Both the position numbers and the translations under genes were made by a program. This document shows positions 51,323 through 60,254 of a DNA stretch of 64,000 bases, piece after piece. The DNA is from Halorussus limi (GTDB lineage: Archaea; Halobacteriota; Halobacteria; Halobacteriales; Haladaptataceae). The notes below the pieces were generated by a model. That model made no database searches and was not told the DNA's origin. It saw only the letters and a program-made list of their open reading frames with translations. Location: contig NZ_CP096659.1 of NCBI RefSeq assembly GCF_023238205.1, forward strand, positions 620,001 through 684,000, read 5' to 3'. How positions within the stretch are numbered: the stretch's first letter is position 1; every line of letters starts with the position of its first letter.

Positions 51323-51349
51323 ATGTCCCCCGAGCAGGTGGTACGATGA
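51323..51349 (+). other. Eight-codon leader ORF overlapping the purU start
   Basis: MSPEQVVR followed by TGA, which overlaps the purU ATG (ATGA). CTTTTTACGG (51288-51297) is a TATA-like box some 30 bases ahead of the leader ATG, so the transcript could begin at the leader. Confidence 0.4.
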
Positions 51350-52374
51350 CCCGGAGCGAACTGACCGAAATCACCGTCGTCGGCGACGACGATACCGGAC
51401 TCGTCGCCCGCGTCACGACCCTGCTGTTCGAGCGCGGAATCAACATCGAGGACCTCGATCAGGCGGTCCGCGACGACCTCTTCCGCATGACGATGCACGT
51501 CGATGCCACCGGCATGGAGGGGACCCGCGAGGGCCTCCGCGCGGACCTCGACGACCTCAGCGACGACCTCGGCGTGGACGTGCGGGTCCGGTTCCCCGAC
51601 GACCGCGAGACCAAGCGCATGGCGGTGCTGGTCACGAAGGAGAGCCACTGCCTCGAACGACTCTGCGAAGTCGCGGCCGAGGACGAACTCGACGCCGAGA
51701 TTTCGGTCGTCATCGGCAACCACCCCGACCTCCAACCGGTCGCCACCGAGTACGGCATCCCGTTCCACGACATCGGCGACGCGGAGGGGAACGCCGACGA
51801 GGACCGACTGCTCGACTTGCTGGGAGAGTACGACATCGACCTCGTGGTGCTGGCCCGCTACATGCGCATCCTCGGGCCGAACGTCGTCTTCCGGTACGAG
51901 GGCCGCATCATCAACGTCCACCCCAGCCTCCTGCCCGCGTTCCCCGGCGCGAAGGCCTACCGGCAGGCAAAGGAGGCGGGCGTCCGCATCGCAGGTGTGA
52001 CCGCCCACTACGTGACGACCGACCTCGACCAAGGCCCCATCGTCGCCCAGCGGGCGTTCAACGTCCCGGACGGCGCGAGCGTCGACACGCTCAAGGAGCG
52101 TGGCCAACCCCTCGAAGCCGACGTTCTGCTGGAGGCGGTCCGACTCCACCTCGCCGACGACGTGACGGTCCACCGCGGCCGTACCGAACTCCGGGACGAC
52201 GCCCGCGAAGTGGCGACGGGCGAACTCGGCGAGGCGGACGCGACTGAGGCGACCGGGGAGGCGGCGAGCGGCGCGGCCTACCAACTCGGGATGCCCCCCG
52301 AACTCGACCGCGCGACCCCGGACGAACCCACCGACGAGCGACTCGTCGCACCCCCGAAGACCGGCGACGACTGA
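51346..52374 (+). CDS. purU: Formyltetrahydrofolate deformylase
   Basis: 342 residues. An N-terminal ACT domain (LTEITVVGDDDTGLVARVTTLLFERGINIEDLDQ, about 6-40) is followed by a formyltransferase-fold domain: MAVLVTKESHCLERL near 88, VVIGNHPDLQPVATEYGIPFH near 123, then ARYMRILGPNVVFRYEGRIINVHPSLLPAFPGAKAY near 167-203 and GVTAHYVTTDLDQGPI near 217. It hydrolyses 10-formyl-THF to formate and THF, supplying formate for purine synthesis. A C-terminal acidic extension (about 275-342) is extra to the bacterial enzyme. The start overlaps the stop of an 8-codon leader ORF. Confidence 0.9.
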   Translation: MTRSELTEITVVGDDDTGLVARVTTLLFERGINIEDLDQAVRDDLFRMTMHVDATGMEGTREGLRADLDDLSDDLGVDVRVRFPDDRETKRMAVLVTKESHCLERLCEVAAEDELDAEISVVIGNHPDLQPVATEYGIPFHDIGDAEGNADEDRLLDLLGEYDIDLVVLARYMRILGPNVVFRYEGRIINVHPSLLPAFPGAKAYRQAKEAGVRIAGVTAHYVTTDLDQGPIVAQRAFNVPDGASVDTLKERGQPLEADVLLEAVRLHLADDVTVHRGRTELRDDAREVATGELGEADATEATGEAASGAAYQLGMPPELDRATPDEPTDERLVAPPKTGDD

Positions 52375-52544
52375 GGACAGACCGAGAGCGCGGCGAGGGA
52401 AGGCTGGCGGCAGAACGCGGGCCGAAAGCCGGACCGAAATCCGTTCGACACGATTACCTCTTTCGATTCGACGGCCGGTAACGCCGCGATGGCCCGAGTT
52501 TAGTCGCCGGATAACAAAGACGGTCTACCACTAACCGCGAGTCA

Positions 52545-53948
52545 ATGCGTTTTCGGGACGCCGTTAGGGTGTTGTTCGTCGGTATCGTCGTCGCGTCGGC
52601 GTTCGTGGTCGCCTCGGGCTACCTCTCTGCGGAAGCCTCGTCGTCGTCCGCGGCCGGACGGCCGACGTTCGACGCGGCCCCTCGCGACGGAATCACCGTG
52701 GTCGCCACCGACTCGAACACGTGGATGGGCAAGGCCGGCGACGGGCCGCGAGCGCGGGCCGAACTCGTCGCGTTCGCGCCCAACGGGAGCGTGATGTACT
52801 ACAACGACACGCACACCCGGTACTGGGACGTGGACCCCGTGAAAGGCGAGGAGACGACCGTCGAGTACGTCGCGGCCGACCACCTCAACGCCTCGGAGTG
52901 TCACGCGACGACGGCCTGCACGCGGAACGTGGTCGAGCGCGTCAACCTCACGACCGGCGAGACGACCCGAATCTACGGGCGAATCACGCCGGGCAAGCAC
53001 TCGACGCGGTGGCACGACGCCGACCGACTCGACGAGGACAGTCTGGTCATCGCCGACATCGCGCAGGACCGGGTCTACGTCGTCAACACGACGAGCGGTC
53101 TCGTGGAGTGGTCGTGGGACGCCCAGCAGAACTACGCGCTGTCGAGCGGCGGGCCGTACCCCGAGGACTGGACGCACCTCAACGACGTGGAGGTGCTGGC
53201 CGACGGCACCATCATGGCCAGCCTCCGGAATCAGGACCAAGTGGTGTTCCTCGACCGCCAGACCGGTCTCATCGAGAATCGGACGCTCGGGGGCGAGGAC
53301 AAACACGGCATCATCTACGAACAGCACAATCCCGACTACATCAACGCCTCGAACGGCGGTCCCGCGGTTCTCATCGGCGACTCGGAGAACAACCGCGTCG
53401 TGGAATACCAGCGGAAAAACGGCGAGTGGACCCGGTCGTGGACGTGGCAGGACGCCCGGATGCAGTGGCCCCGCGACGCCGACCGCCTGCCGAACGGCCA
53501 CACGCTCGTCACCGACTCGAACGGCAACCGCGTCTTCGAGTTGAACCAGCAGGGAGAGGTCGTCTGGAGCGTGGACGTGGCGTTCCCCTACGAGTCCGAG
53601 CGCCTGAACACCGGCGACGAGAGCACCGGCGGTCCCTCGGCGACGAAGGCGAACCTCGGGTCGGAGTCGGGCGGCGGTGCGGGCGAAGGCGGAGCGGACG
53701 GGCAGGTCACGTCCGACAGGGACCAACCGGGTCCGCTGGAGCGGGCGTGGGCGGTCGTCAGAGACTTGCTCCCCGGACGGACCGCCAACGGCCTGATGTA
53801 CGTCACGCCCATCTGGATGGGCGGCCCGGAGGTGCTGGCGCTCGCGGCGCTGGTGCTGACGCTGCTGGTCTGGGTGGTCTGTGAGGCCTACTGGTCGTCG
53901 TGGCGCGCGTCGGTCCACAACCCGGTGTCGATTTCCCGGCGGGAGTAG
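52545..53948 (+). CDS. Arylsulfotransferase (ASST)-like membrane-anchored beta-propeller protein
   Basis: 467 residues. One membrane segment at each end (about 8-28 and 428-455) places the middle outside the cell. Propeller repeats are visible: HSTRWHDADRLDEDSLVIADIAQDRVYVV near 152, WTHLNDVEVLADGTIMASLRNQDQVVFLD near 208, MQWPRDADRLPNGHTLVTDSNGNRVFELN near 306, with KHGIIYEQHNP near 255. Each has the His/Asn and Arg positions common to ASST. Sulfate transfer is family knowledge; the true substrate, perhaps surface glycans, is unknown. Several N-x-S/T sites could be glycosylated. Confidence 0.82.
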   Translation: MRFRDAVRVLFVGIVVASAFVVASGYLSAEASSSSAAGRPTFDAAPRDGITVVATDSNTWMGKAGDGPRARAELVAFAPNGSVMYYNDTHTRYWDVDPVKGEETTVEYVAADHLNASECHATTACTRNVVERVNLTTGETTRIYGRITPGKHSTRWHDADRLDEDSLVIADIAQDRVYVVNTTSGLVEWSWDAQQNYALSSGGPYPEDWTHLNDVEVLADGTIMASLRNQDQVVFLDRQTGLIENRTLGGEDKHGIIYEQHNPDYINASNGGPAVLIGDSENNRVVEYQRKNGEWTRSWTWQDARMQWPRDADRLPNGHTLVTDSNGNRVFELNQQGEVVWSVDVAFPYESERLNTGDESTGGPSATKANLGSESGGGAGEGGADGQVTSDRDQPGPLERAWAVVRDLLPGRTANGLMYVTPIWMGGPEVLALAALVLTLLVWVVCEAYWSSWRASVHNPVSISRRE

Positions 53949-54014
53949 TCGGGCGCGAGTCCTGTTTTCGAGTCTTCGCACGCGCGAGGCGAAAGCCGAG
54001 ACGAACTGGCGCTT

Positions 54015-55040
54015 TCAGAGGTTCCGAACGACCGAGACCGCGTCTTCGAGCGAGGGCGCGTCGAACAGTTCCCGGCCGACGTAGGCGTTCGTGCCCGCGG
54101 CGTAGAGGTCGCGGGCCGCCTCCACGACGTCGGCGTCGAGCGGTTCGGGAGACTCCTCGCAGAGCGACTTCCAGTCGGCGACGCCCCGCTCTTTCGCCTC
54201 GCGCTTGGCCGCCTCGACCGCCTCGACCCACTCGGACTGGGTGCGCTTGTGGTACTGGCGGACGAACTCCTTGCTGACCTGCTGGCCGTGGAACGCGAAG
54301 CGGTTCTCGTCGAAGGTGCCGACCACGTCGGCGACCCGGACCTCGCCGTCGAAGTAGCAGCACTCGATTTTGCCGTCCTCGTGGACTAACTCGGCCTCGG
54401 CGGCTCGTTCGGTCACGACCCGATTCACTTCGCGGGCGACGGACTCGAGTTCCGCCACGTCGGCGAGTCCGGCGATGCGGTCGGCCTCGCGCCGCGAGAG
54501 GTAGCGGTCGCCCTCCTCGTACTTCGTGGAGAACTCCACGATGGGTTCCTCCAGTTGGACGACGCCCTCGGGCCACTCCGCGAAGTCCAGACCGTGGTCG
54601 GCGGGGTCGGTTCGCCGCCGGAGACTCGACCCCACGGGGACGCTGTTCCGGAAGACGACTTCGAGCGGAATCAGGAAGTTGCCGCCCGCGGCCTCGTGGT
54701 AGGCGTCGTAGTCGTAGTCCCGGCCCTCGTGGGGCAGGTCGGGCACCTGCGTCAGGTCGATGGCCATCTCGGTCGGCGGGTCGTCGGCCTCGGCGAGCGG
54801 AACGACTTCGCCGGTGTCGGGGTCCACCACGCCCCGGTAGTGAGTCGGCACGCCCTCGTCTTCGAGCGTCTCGAAGTTGAACGCGCCCATCGAGCAGAGA
54901 CTCGCGCCCTTGTCGGGAATCTCGTCGGGCATCTTCCCCCAGTCGAACACCGAGTAGTCGTCGGTGAAGACGAACGACCCGCGCCCGAGCGTGGTCGCGG
55001 TCGGTTCTCGCTCGACGCGGAACTCCTTGACGCTCGTCAC
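54015..55040 (-). CDS. purC: SAICAR synthetase
   Basis: 341 residues from a GTG at 55040, giving the haloarchaeal start [52 protein letters not shown] near 20-49 is the typical N-terminal block; [14 protein letters not shown] near 128 and [25 protein letters not shown] near 227-251 follow the family. It joins CAIR and aspartate in purine synthesis. The GTG overlaps the TGA of a 19-codon upstream ORF (GTGA). A GTG three codons earlier is possible. Confidence 0.9.
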   Translation of the reverse strand: MTSVKEFRVEREPTATTLGRGSFVFTDDYSVFDWGKMPDEIPDKGASLCSMGAFNFETLEDEGVPTHYRGVVDPDTGEVVPLAEADDPPTEMAIDLTQVPDLPHEGRDYDYDAYHEAAGGNFLIPLEVVFRNSVPVGSSLRRRTDPADHGLDFAEWPEGVVQLEEPIVEFSTKYEEGDRYLSRREADRIAGLADVAELESVAREVNRVVTERAAEAELVHEDGKIECCYFDGEVRVADVVGTFDENRFAFHGQQVSKEFVRQYHKRTQSEWVEAVEAAKREAKERGVADWKSLCEESPEPLDADVVEAARDLYAAGTNAYVGRELFDAPSLEDAVSVVRNL

Positions 55041-55096
55041 CGTAACCACCTCGATACCGTGCCGACGCCCGCGTACGCCCCGTCGCTGTCGGTCAT
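55037..55096 (-). other. 19-codon leader ORF overlapping the purC start
   Basis: [19 protein letters not shown] from an ATG at 55096, with the TGA overlapping the purC GTG (GTGA). The peptide is unremarkable. A weak box (CTTAG, minus strand, near 55122) lies about 26 bases ahead. Possibly a translational relay for the non-ATG purC start. Confidence 0.42.
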
Positions 55097-55345
55097 GTGC
55101 GAGGGGTCGCCGCCGTCGGACTAAGGCGTTTCCATTCCCGTGCGCACTTTCCGACGGTTGTCTGCCCGAAATGTGCACCTTCGCGCATTGACGAGACGAG
55201 CGCGTCGCGGTGGCTTCGCAGGCCAGTGCGATTTCGAGACGGTCTTCGTCCCGGCGGCGTCGTTCGTCGCTCCGTAATCCGGGCCGACGCCGACACTCTG
55301 CCGTAACCCGTCAGTTTTTACCGCTCCCAACCGTCGTAGCGGGTG
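55097..55345. other. Intergenic region between purC and cofH
   Basis: Shared upstream region of divergent genes; no other gene seen. TCAGTTTTTA (55311-55320) is a clear TATA-like box for cofH, about 28 bases before its ATG. Confidence 0.5.
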
Positions 55346-56737
55346 ATGGAAGACGCGGCCCGGACGAACGTCCCGCGAGGAGAGTTCGACTTCGAGTGCG
55401 TGCCCGAGACCGACCGGTCGTTCGAGACGGCGCTGGCGAAGGCCCGCGACGGCGAGCGCCTGACGGTCGCCGACGGCGTCGAACTCATGACCACGGGGAC
55501 CGACCGCGAAGGCATCGACCTCGCGCGCAAAGAGCGCGTGCTGGAGGCCGCCGACCGCCGCCGGGCCGAGGTGGTCGGCGACGAAGTCACCTTCGTGGCC
55601 AACCTGAACAACAACGTCACGACCGCGTGCAACACCGGATGTCTGTTCTGCAACTTCAAGAACACCGCCCAGAACTTCGAGGCCGACAGCGAGGCGGACC
55701 ACGGCGGGTTCACCAAGACGCCCGCCGAGTCCCGAGAGGTGGTCGAGTCGGCGCTCGAGACGGGAATCTACGAGGTCACGTCTGTCAGCGGCCTCCATCC
55801 CGGTCTCGCGCTGGACGACGAACACTTAGAGATACTCGACGCGAGCGACCGCGGCGACCTGAACTACAAGCCCCCGGCGGCCTACGAGACCGACCCCGGC
55901 ACCTACGTCGAGCAGATGGAGGCCATGAACGTCGGCGACGTTCACCTCCACTCGATGACGCCCGAGGAAGCTTACCACGCCCGGCGGGGCACCGACTGGT
56001 CCTACGAGGAGGTGTACGGTCGTCTCAAAGAGGCCGGACTCGACAGCGTGCCCGGCACCGCGGCCGAGATTCTGGTGGACGAGGTCCGGGGCGTCATCTG
56101 CCCCGGCAAAATCGGGAGCGACGAGTGGGTCGAGGCGATGGAGGCCGCCGCCGCGGTCGGTCTCGACACGACCGCGACCATCATGTACGGCCACGTCGAG
56201 AACGAGGCCCACCGCGTGATGCACCTGAAGCGAATCCGGGACCTGCAGGACCGGACGGACAACATCACGGAGTTCGTTCCCCTGTCCTTCGTCCACCCGA
56301 ACACGCCGCTCGCGGAGCGCGGGATGGTCGAGTCGGGCGCGACGACCCACGAGGACGAACTGATGATAGCGGTCTCCAGACTCTTCCTCGACAATATCGA
56401 GAACATCCAGTCGTCGTGGGTCAAGTACGGCGACGAGCAGGGCCTGAAGATGCTCTCGTGCGGCGCGAACGACTTCATGGGCACCATCCTCAGCGAGGAA
56501 ATCACGAAGCGCGCGGGCGGGACGTTCGGCGAGTTCCGGTCGTTCGAGACGTACGTCGAGATGATAACCGCCATCGGCCGGACGCCCGTCGAGCGCTCGA
56601 CCGACTACCGCCAGACGCGGGAGATAGACCCCGCGGACCCGCCGTTCGGGCCGGAACTGGGTCCGGCCGCCGACGGGACGCCGCTGGTCCCCGAGTCCGA
56701 GCGGAGCGCCGCGGCCGAGACGGTCGCCGACGACTGA
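55346..56737 (+). CDS. cofH: FO synthase subunit 2
   Basis: 463 residues. The radical SAM motif is CNTGCLFCNF (CxxxCxxC) near 90-99, after EVTFVANLNNNVTTA. VTSVSGLHPGLALDDEHLEILD near 143, GTAAEILVDEVRGVICPGKI near 236 and TTATIMYGHVENEAHRVMHLKRI near 273 are CofH-like. CofH and CofG make FO, the deazaflavin chromophore of coenzyme F420, from tyrosine and a ribityl-uracil. A GTG directly before the ATG is possible. Its own TATA-like box lies about 28 bases upstream. cofG and cofC follow within 4 kb. Confidence 0.92.
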   Translation: MEDAARTNVPRGEFDFECVPETDRSFETALAKARDGERLTVADGVELMTTGTDREGIDLARKERVLEAADRRRAEVVGDEVTFVANLNNNVTTACNTGCLFCNFKNTAQNFEADSEADHGGFTKTPAESREVVESALETGIYEVTSVSGLHPGLALDDEHLEILDASDRGDLNYKPPAAYETDPGTYVEQMEAMNVGDVHLHSMTPEEAYHARRGTDWSYEEVYGRLKEAGLDSVPGTAAEILVDEVRGVICPGKIGSDEWVEAMEAAAAVGLDTTATIMYGHVENEAHRVMHLKRIRDLQDRTDNITEFVPLSFVHPNTPLAERGMVESGATTHEDELMIAVSRLFLDNIENIQSSWVKYGDEQGLKMLSCGANDFMGTILSEEITKRAGGTFGEFRSFETYVEMITAIGRTPVERSTDYRQTREIDPADPPFGPELGPAADGTPLVPESERSAAAETVADD

Positions 56738-56762
56738 GCGGGTCGAGCGAGGCACACGACGC

Positions 56763-57320
56763 ATGATGAACACCACCCACACCGCGATGGGGGTCACGCT
56801 GGCGGCCCCGCTCGCGGTCGTCGCGCCAGAACTCGCGCCCGCGGCCGCGCTGGCCGGAGTCGCGGGCGGCGTCTTTCCGGACCTCGACCTGCTCTCCGGT
56901 CAGCACCGCCAGACGCTCCACTTCCCGGTCTACTACTCGGCGGCGGCGCTCGTCTCCGGCGCGGCGGCACTCGTCGCCCCGACCGTCGGGACGGTCGCGG
57001 TCGCGTTCTTCCTGCTCTCGGCCGCGCTCCACTGCGTGACCGACGCCGCCGGCGGCGGTCTCGAACTCCGGCCGTGGGAGGCCACCGACGACCGGGGCGT
57101 CTACGTCCACCCCGCGAATCGGTGGGTCGCCCCGCGGCGCTGGATTCGCTACGACGGTGCGCCCGAGGACCTCGTGTTGACGGCGGTGTTCTCGCTGCCG
57201 GGCCTGCTGCTGTTCGACGGCGCAGTTCGCGCCCTCACGGTCGTCGGACTGGTCGTGGCGGTGGTGTACGTCGCGGTCCGCAAGCAGTTGCCGGAGCTAG
57301 AGACGCGGTTTCTGCGGTGA
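56763..57320 (+). CDS. YdjM/DUF457-type membrane metal-dependent hydrolase-like protein
   Basis: 185 residues. The N-terminal MMNTTHTAMGVTLAAPLAVV, GGVFPDLDLLSGQHRQTLHFPVYYS near 40-64 and FFLLSAALHCVTDAAGGGLELRPWE near 83-107 give the His/Asp motifs (H, PDxD, HR..HF, H...D..G) of the family, amid four or five membrane segments. The activity is not established. It lies 25 bases after cofH on the same strand and may be co-transcribed. Confidence 0.8.
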   Translation: MMNTTHTAMGVTLAAPLAVVAPELAPAAALAGVAGGVFPDLDLLSGQHRQTLHFPVYYSAAALVSGAAALVAPTVGTVAVAFFLLSAALHCVTDAAGGGLELRPWEATDDRGVYVHPANRWVAPRRWIRYDGAPEDLVLTAVFSLPGLLLFDGAVRALTVVGLVVAVVYVAVRKQLPELETRFLR

Positions 57321-57355
57321 GTCGGCTACTTCATCAAAACTGAAGGCAGCGGTAG

Positions 57356-57877
57356 TTATCGTAGGAGGCCACACAGCAACTGGCCCAGCAGACCCTTCGA
57401 CGGGTCACACGACACTCGCACTTGGATTCGGTTAGTCTCGACAATGAGACCGAGGACGTTGAGCGTTATCGGGCCGAGGTCGAGGAAGATAAGCGTCTGT
57501 TGCTGCATCGCAGCGGCTCCGCCGCCCCCGAATGCGGCACCCGAGTTCACCGGTTCGACGGAGATAGGCACTCCCGAGAAGGATTCCTCGAACTTCTCGA
57601 CGCCTTTTTCGCCTCGGTACTTTCCGGAGACGGTCCCGCTCGCGGTCCCCGCTTCCTCGTCTACGCTATCGAGCGATACCTTGAGCGCCCCAACTCCCTC
57701 ACCACCGTCGAGGGTGTACTCGTTCGGATTGTACGTAATCGGGTTCTTGTTCCCCGACTGTTGGGCTGCAGCAGACCCGGAAACCGCCGCCAGCCCGGAC
57801 GCCGCAAGGCCTGTCGCGCCAATTGTTTTGAGAACTCTCCGTCGGTTCGTGGTGTTTGGTTCGTTTTCGTCTGTCAT
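57356..57877 (-). CDS. Tat-secreted protein of a small haloarchaeal family
   Basis: 173 residues from the ATG at 57877 (alternative 57886). TTNRRRVLKTIGATGLAASG is a twin-arginine signal, and SGSAAAQQ suggests a cleavage site. A beta-rich region with Glu/Gly follows. The C terminus (LIFLDLGPITLNVLGLIVET, then a Cys and GLLGQLLCGLLR) carries a pattern (LGP-x-x-LNVLGL ... LLG-x-LLC) that I have seen at the end of several secreted haloarchaeal proteins. The two cysteines may bridge. Function unknown. Confidence 0.72.
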   Translation of the reverse strand: MTDENEPNTTNRRRVLKTIGATGLAASGLAAVSGSAAAQQSGNKNPITYNPNEYTLDGGEGVGALKVSLDSVDEEAGTASGTVSGKYRGEKGVEKFEESFSGVPISVEPVNSGAAFGGGGAAAMQQQTLIFLDLGPITLNVLGLIVETNRIQVRVSCDPSKGLLGQLLCGLLR

Positions 57878-58230
57878 AGATTCCATCGCGAGGTCTCCCT
57901 CCCGTCCGGTATTGATACCGATTTCGCGCCCGACACGCACGTCATGGGGAGAACCTCACCTCGAAGTCCGCATCGCCTACGGGGATAAACACCGAAAGCT
58001 CTCCCGATTACTACGTTTCGGGAATTAGACGGTTTACCGCTAGCCGTTCCGAGTAATGCGCCTGAGCTTTACCGCCGAGTGCGTTCGTTAGGGTGGTTCT
58101 ACCGGTTTCTAAGCGCTGACTATTTCTGAAAAAGAGCGCAGGTAACCGTTCTGCGCCGCGACACTACGAGTGTACTATTTCGAACCGTTTCACGCGTAGT
58201 CAGAGTATGCACTGCACAAGGCCAGTAAGC
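57878..58230. other. 353-base intergenic region, lower GC
   Basis: No gene seen. More AT than its surroundings (e.g. TATTTCTGAAAAAGAGCG near 58120). Probably holds the promoter of the secreted protein and the terminator of cofG. No clear repeat. Confidence 0.5.
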
Positions 58231-59355
58231 TTAACTGAACAGGGTTTCGCGGTATCGCTCGCCCGCCTCGTCGTCGGCCGCCATCGCTCGCTGAATCGTC
58301 TCCGAGACCCACTCGTTGCCGTCGGCCTCGCCGCCGAACTCCTCGGGAAGGTAACGCCGGTAGACCGGCAGGCGCTCGTGCAGGGGCACCCCGGCCTCGT
58401 CGGCGATGTCCTCCAACTCCCGCAGCGCGGGCCACTCGTACTCGGGATTGATGTGGTCGTCGGTGACCGGCGAGACGCCGCCGAGGTCGTCGACGCCGCA
58501 GTCCAGCAGGTCGCGGGTCGGCGAGAGGTTGGGCGGGACCTGCACCGACACCTCGTCGGGGAGGCAGTCGCGGGCCATCGCCACGACCCGGCGCATCGTC
58601 TCGACGGAGGGGCGTTCGTAGTTCGACCGCTCGTTCGGGACGACGTTCTGGACGATGACCTCTTGGACGTGGCCGTACCGCTCGTGGAGTTCGCGGACGG
58701 CCAGTAGGCTCTCGGCCCGGTCGCGCCACTCCTCGCCGATGCCGACGAGCAGGCCCGTCGTGAACGGAACCCCCAACTCGCCGGCGGTCCGGATGGTGTT
58801 GAGGCGCTGGCCGGGGTTCTTCACGCGGGGTCCGGCGTGGGCGCCCACGTCGGCGGTGGTTTCGAGCATCACGCCCATCGAGGCGTTCACGTCCGCGACC
58901 GTCTCCATCTGCTCGCGGGTCTGGTCGCCGGGGTTGCTGTGAGGCAGGAGACCCTCCTCCAGCGCGATTTCGCAGACCTCGCGCAGGTAGGCGTGAATCG
59001 AGTCGTGGCCCCACTCGTCGAGTTGGGCGTGAATCCGGTCGTAGCGGTCGTCGGGGTCGTCGCCGAAGGTGAACAGCGCCTCCGTGCATCCGGCGTCGGC
59101 CCCGGTCCGGACGATGTCCCGGACTTCCTCGGGCGAGAGCAGGGAGGCCTCGCCCGGCGGGTCGAAGTAGGTGCAGTAGGTGCAGGTGTACCGGCACGCG
59201 GTCGTGAGCGGGACGAAGACGTTCTTGGCGAAGGTGAGTTCGTCCGCGGGTTCGACGTCGTCGGGACCGACGTCGAGCAGTCGCCGGACTTCGGTCTCGT
59301 CGAAGGTGATGTCGACGTCGTACTCGTCGGCCCCCGGAATCTCGGCACCAGCCAT
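58231..59355 (-). CDS. cofG: FO synthase subunit 1
   Basis: 374 residues from the ATG at 59355 (MAGAEIPGADEYDVDITFDE). Radical SAM motif CRYTCTYCTYF near 52-62 (CxxxCxxC). CTEALFTFGDDPDDRYDRI near 90, GLLPHSNPGDQTREQME near 132 and GVMLETTADVGAHAGPRVKNPGQRL near 155-179 match CofG. It works with CofH to form FO for F420. GCGTTTTCC (minus strand, about 59379-59387) gives a TATA-like box at the right distance. An in-frame GTG at 59469 overlaps the cofC stop but would add a basic extension. Confidence 0.91.
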   Translation of the reverse strand: MAGAEIPGADEYDVDITFDETEVRRLLDVGPDDVEPADELTFAKNVFVPLTTACRYTCTYCTYFDPPGEASLLSPEEVRDIVRTGADAGCTEALFTFGDDPDDRYDRIHAQLDEWGHDSIHAYLREVCEIALEEGLLPHSNPGDQTREQMETVADVNASMGVMLETTADVGAHAGPRVKNPGQRLNTIRTAGELGVPFTTGLLVGIGEEWRDRAESLLAVRELHERYGHVQEVIVQNVVPNERSNYERPSVETMRRVVAMARDCLPDEVSVQVPPNLSPTRDLLDCGVDDLGGVSPVTDDHINPEYEWPALRELEDIADEAGVPLHERLPVYRRYLPEEFGGEADGNEWVSETIQRAMAADDEAGERYRETLFS

Positions 59356-59465
59356 CGGTATGGATTCTCGCTTCGCCGGGAAAACGCTTGTTCTCTCGGT
59401 AACGTCGTCCCGCCGGGCGCGTCGACGGCCGTCCGCGGCGTGCGCGAGCGGTCGGGCGTCAGCCC

Positions 59466-60152
59466 TCACGACCGAGAAGCAAAACCGGCGTCGCGCTCGA
59501 CCGTCGTCCGGCCCGCGTCGTCCGCGAGGCCGAACCCGGCGCGTCGGAGCCACGACCGGGCGCGACTCGCCTCGCGAGGGTCAGCACCGGAAGAACTGTC
59601 TCGGCCGCCGCGGGGCGCGCTCCCGCCGTGAATCAGCACCTCCGCCAAATCAGCGCGCTCGTCCACGTCGGTCGCCAGTCGGTGCGAGTCCACGGCCTCG
59701 ACGCCGGCGCCGACCGCCCGCGCCGCGTCGAGGTGGTCCAGATACGAGGTGCCGTGGTAGTCCGCCCGGAACTCCGGGTGGCGCGCGACGACGGCGTTGG
59801 TCCCGCCGCCGCGACCCGGCGCGAGGACCACGTCGCCGTCGGTGTCGAACAGGGCCGCGAGCGCGCCGGGCGTCGCCAGCGCGAGGTCGGCCATCACCAC
59901 CGTGACCGGTTCGTCGGTCTCGGCGAGGACGGCGTTGACCGCCTCGGTCAGCGGCCGCGGGTCCACGGTGACGGGCGCGTCCGCCTCGACGGGCGCTGTG
60001 GCGAGAATCTCGGGGTCGCGGCCGATCGCGCGGACCGCCGCCAGCACGTCGGCCAGCATCGCCTCGGCGAACGCCGTCCGCTCGTCGGACGACAGCGTGT
60101 CGGCTAACCGGGTCTTGGGCTCCTCGGCGGCGTACGGGACCACGACTCGCAT
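59466..60152 (-). CDS. cofC: 2-phospho-L-lactate guanylyltransferase
   Basis: 228 residues. MRVVVPYAAEEPKTRLADTL is the nucleotidyltransferase start, with the K-T-R-L phosphate site. VTVVMADLALATPGALAALF near 83-102 and DVVLAPGRGGGTNAVVARHP near 107-126 are the CofC signature. It activates the lactyl group that is joined to FO in F420 synthesis. Upstream of cofG on the same strand. The residues after about 195 are a poorly conserved Arg/Ser-rich tail. Confidence 0.9.
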   Translation of the reverse strand: MRVVVPYAAEEPKTRLADTLSSDERTAFAEAMLADVLAAVRAIGRDPEILATAPVEADAPVTVDPRPLTEAVNAVLAETDEPVTVVMADLALATPGALAALFDTDGDVVLAPGRGGGTNAVVARHPEFRADYHGTSYLDHLDAARAVGAGVEAVDSHRLATDVDERADLAEVLIHGGSAPRGGRDSSSGADPREASRARSWLRRAGFGLADDAGRTTVERDAGFASRS

Positions 60153-60254
60153 GCTCGCTTTCCAACTCGCGCGTCCTGCCTTAAGAGGCTACGGAATGGC
60201 GGTGGTCGGGGTCGGTGGCGGCCGAGCGTCGTCGGTGGGAAAGCGTCGCTGTCG

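Noticed and set aside
59356-59469. Longer CofG starting at GTG 59469
   Set aside because: It would add a 38-residue Arg-rich extension, and a promoter box fits the ATG at 59355. Kept only as an alternative.
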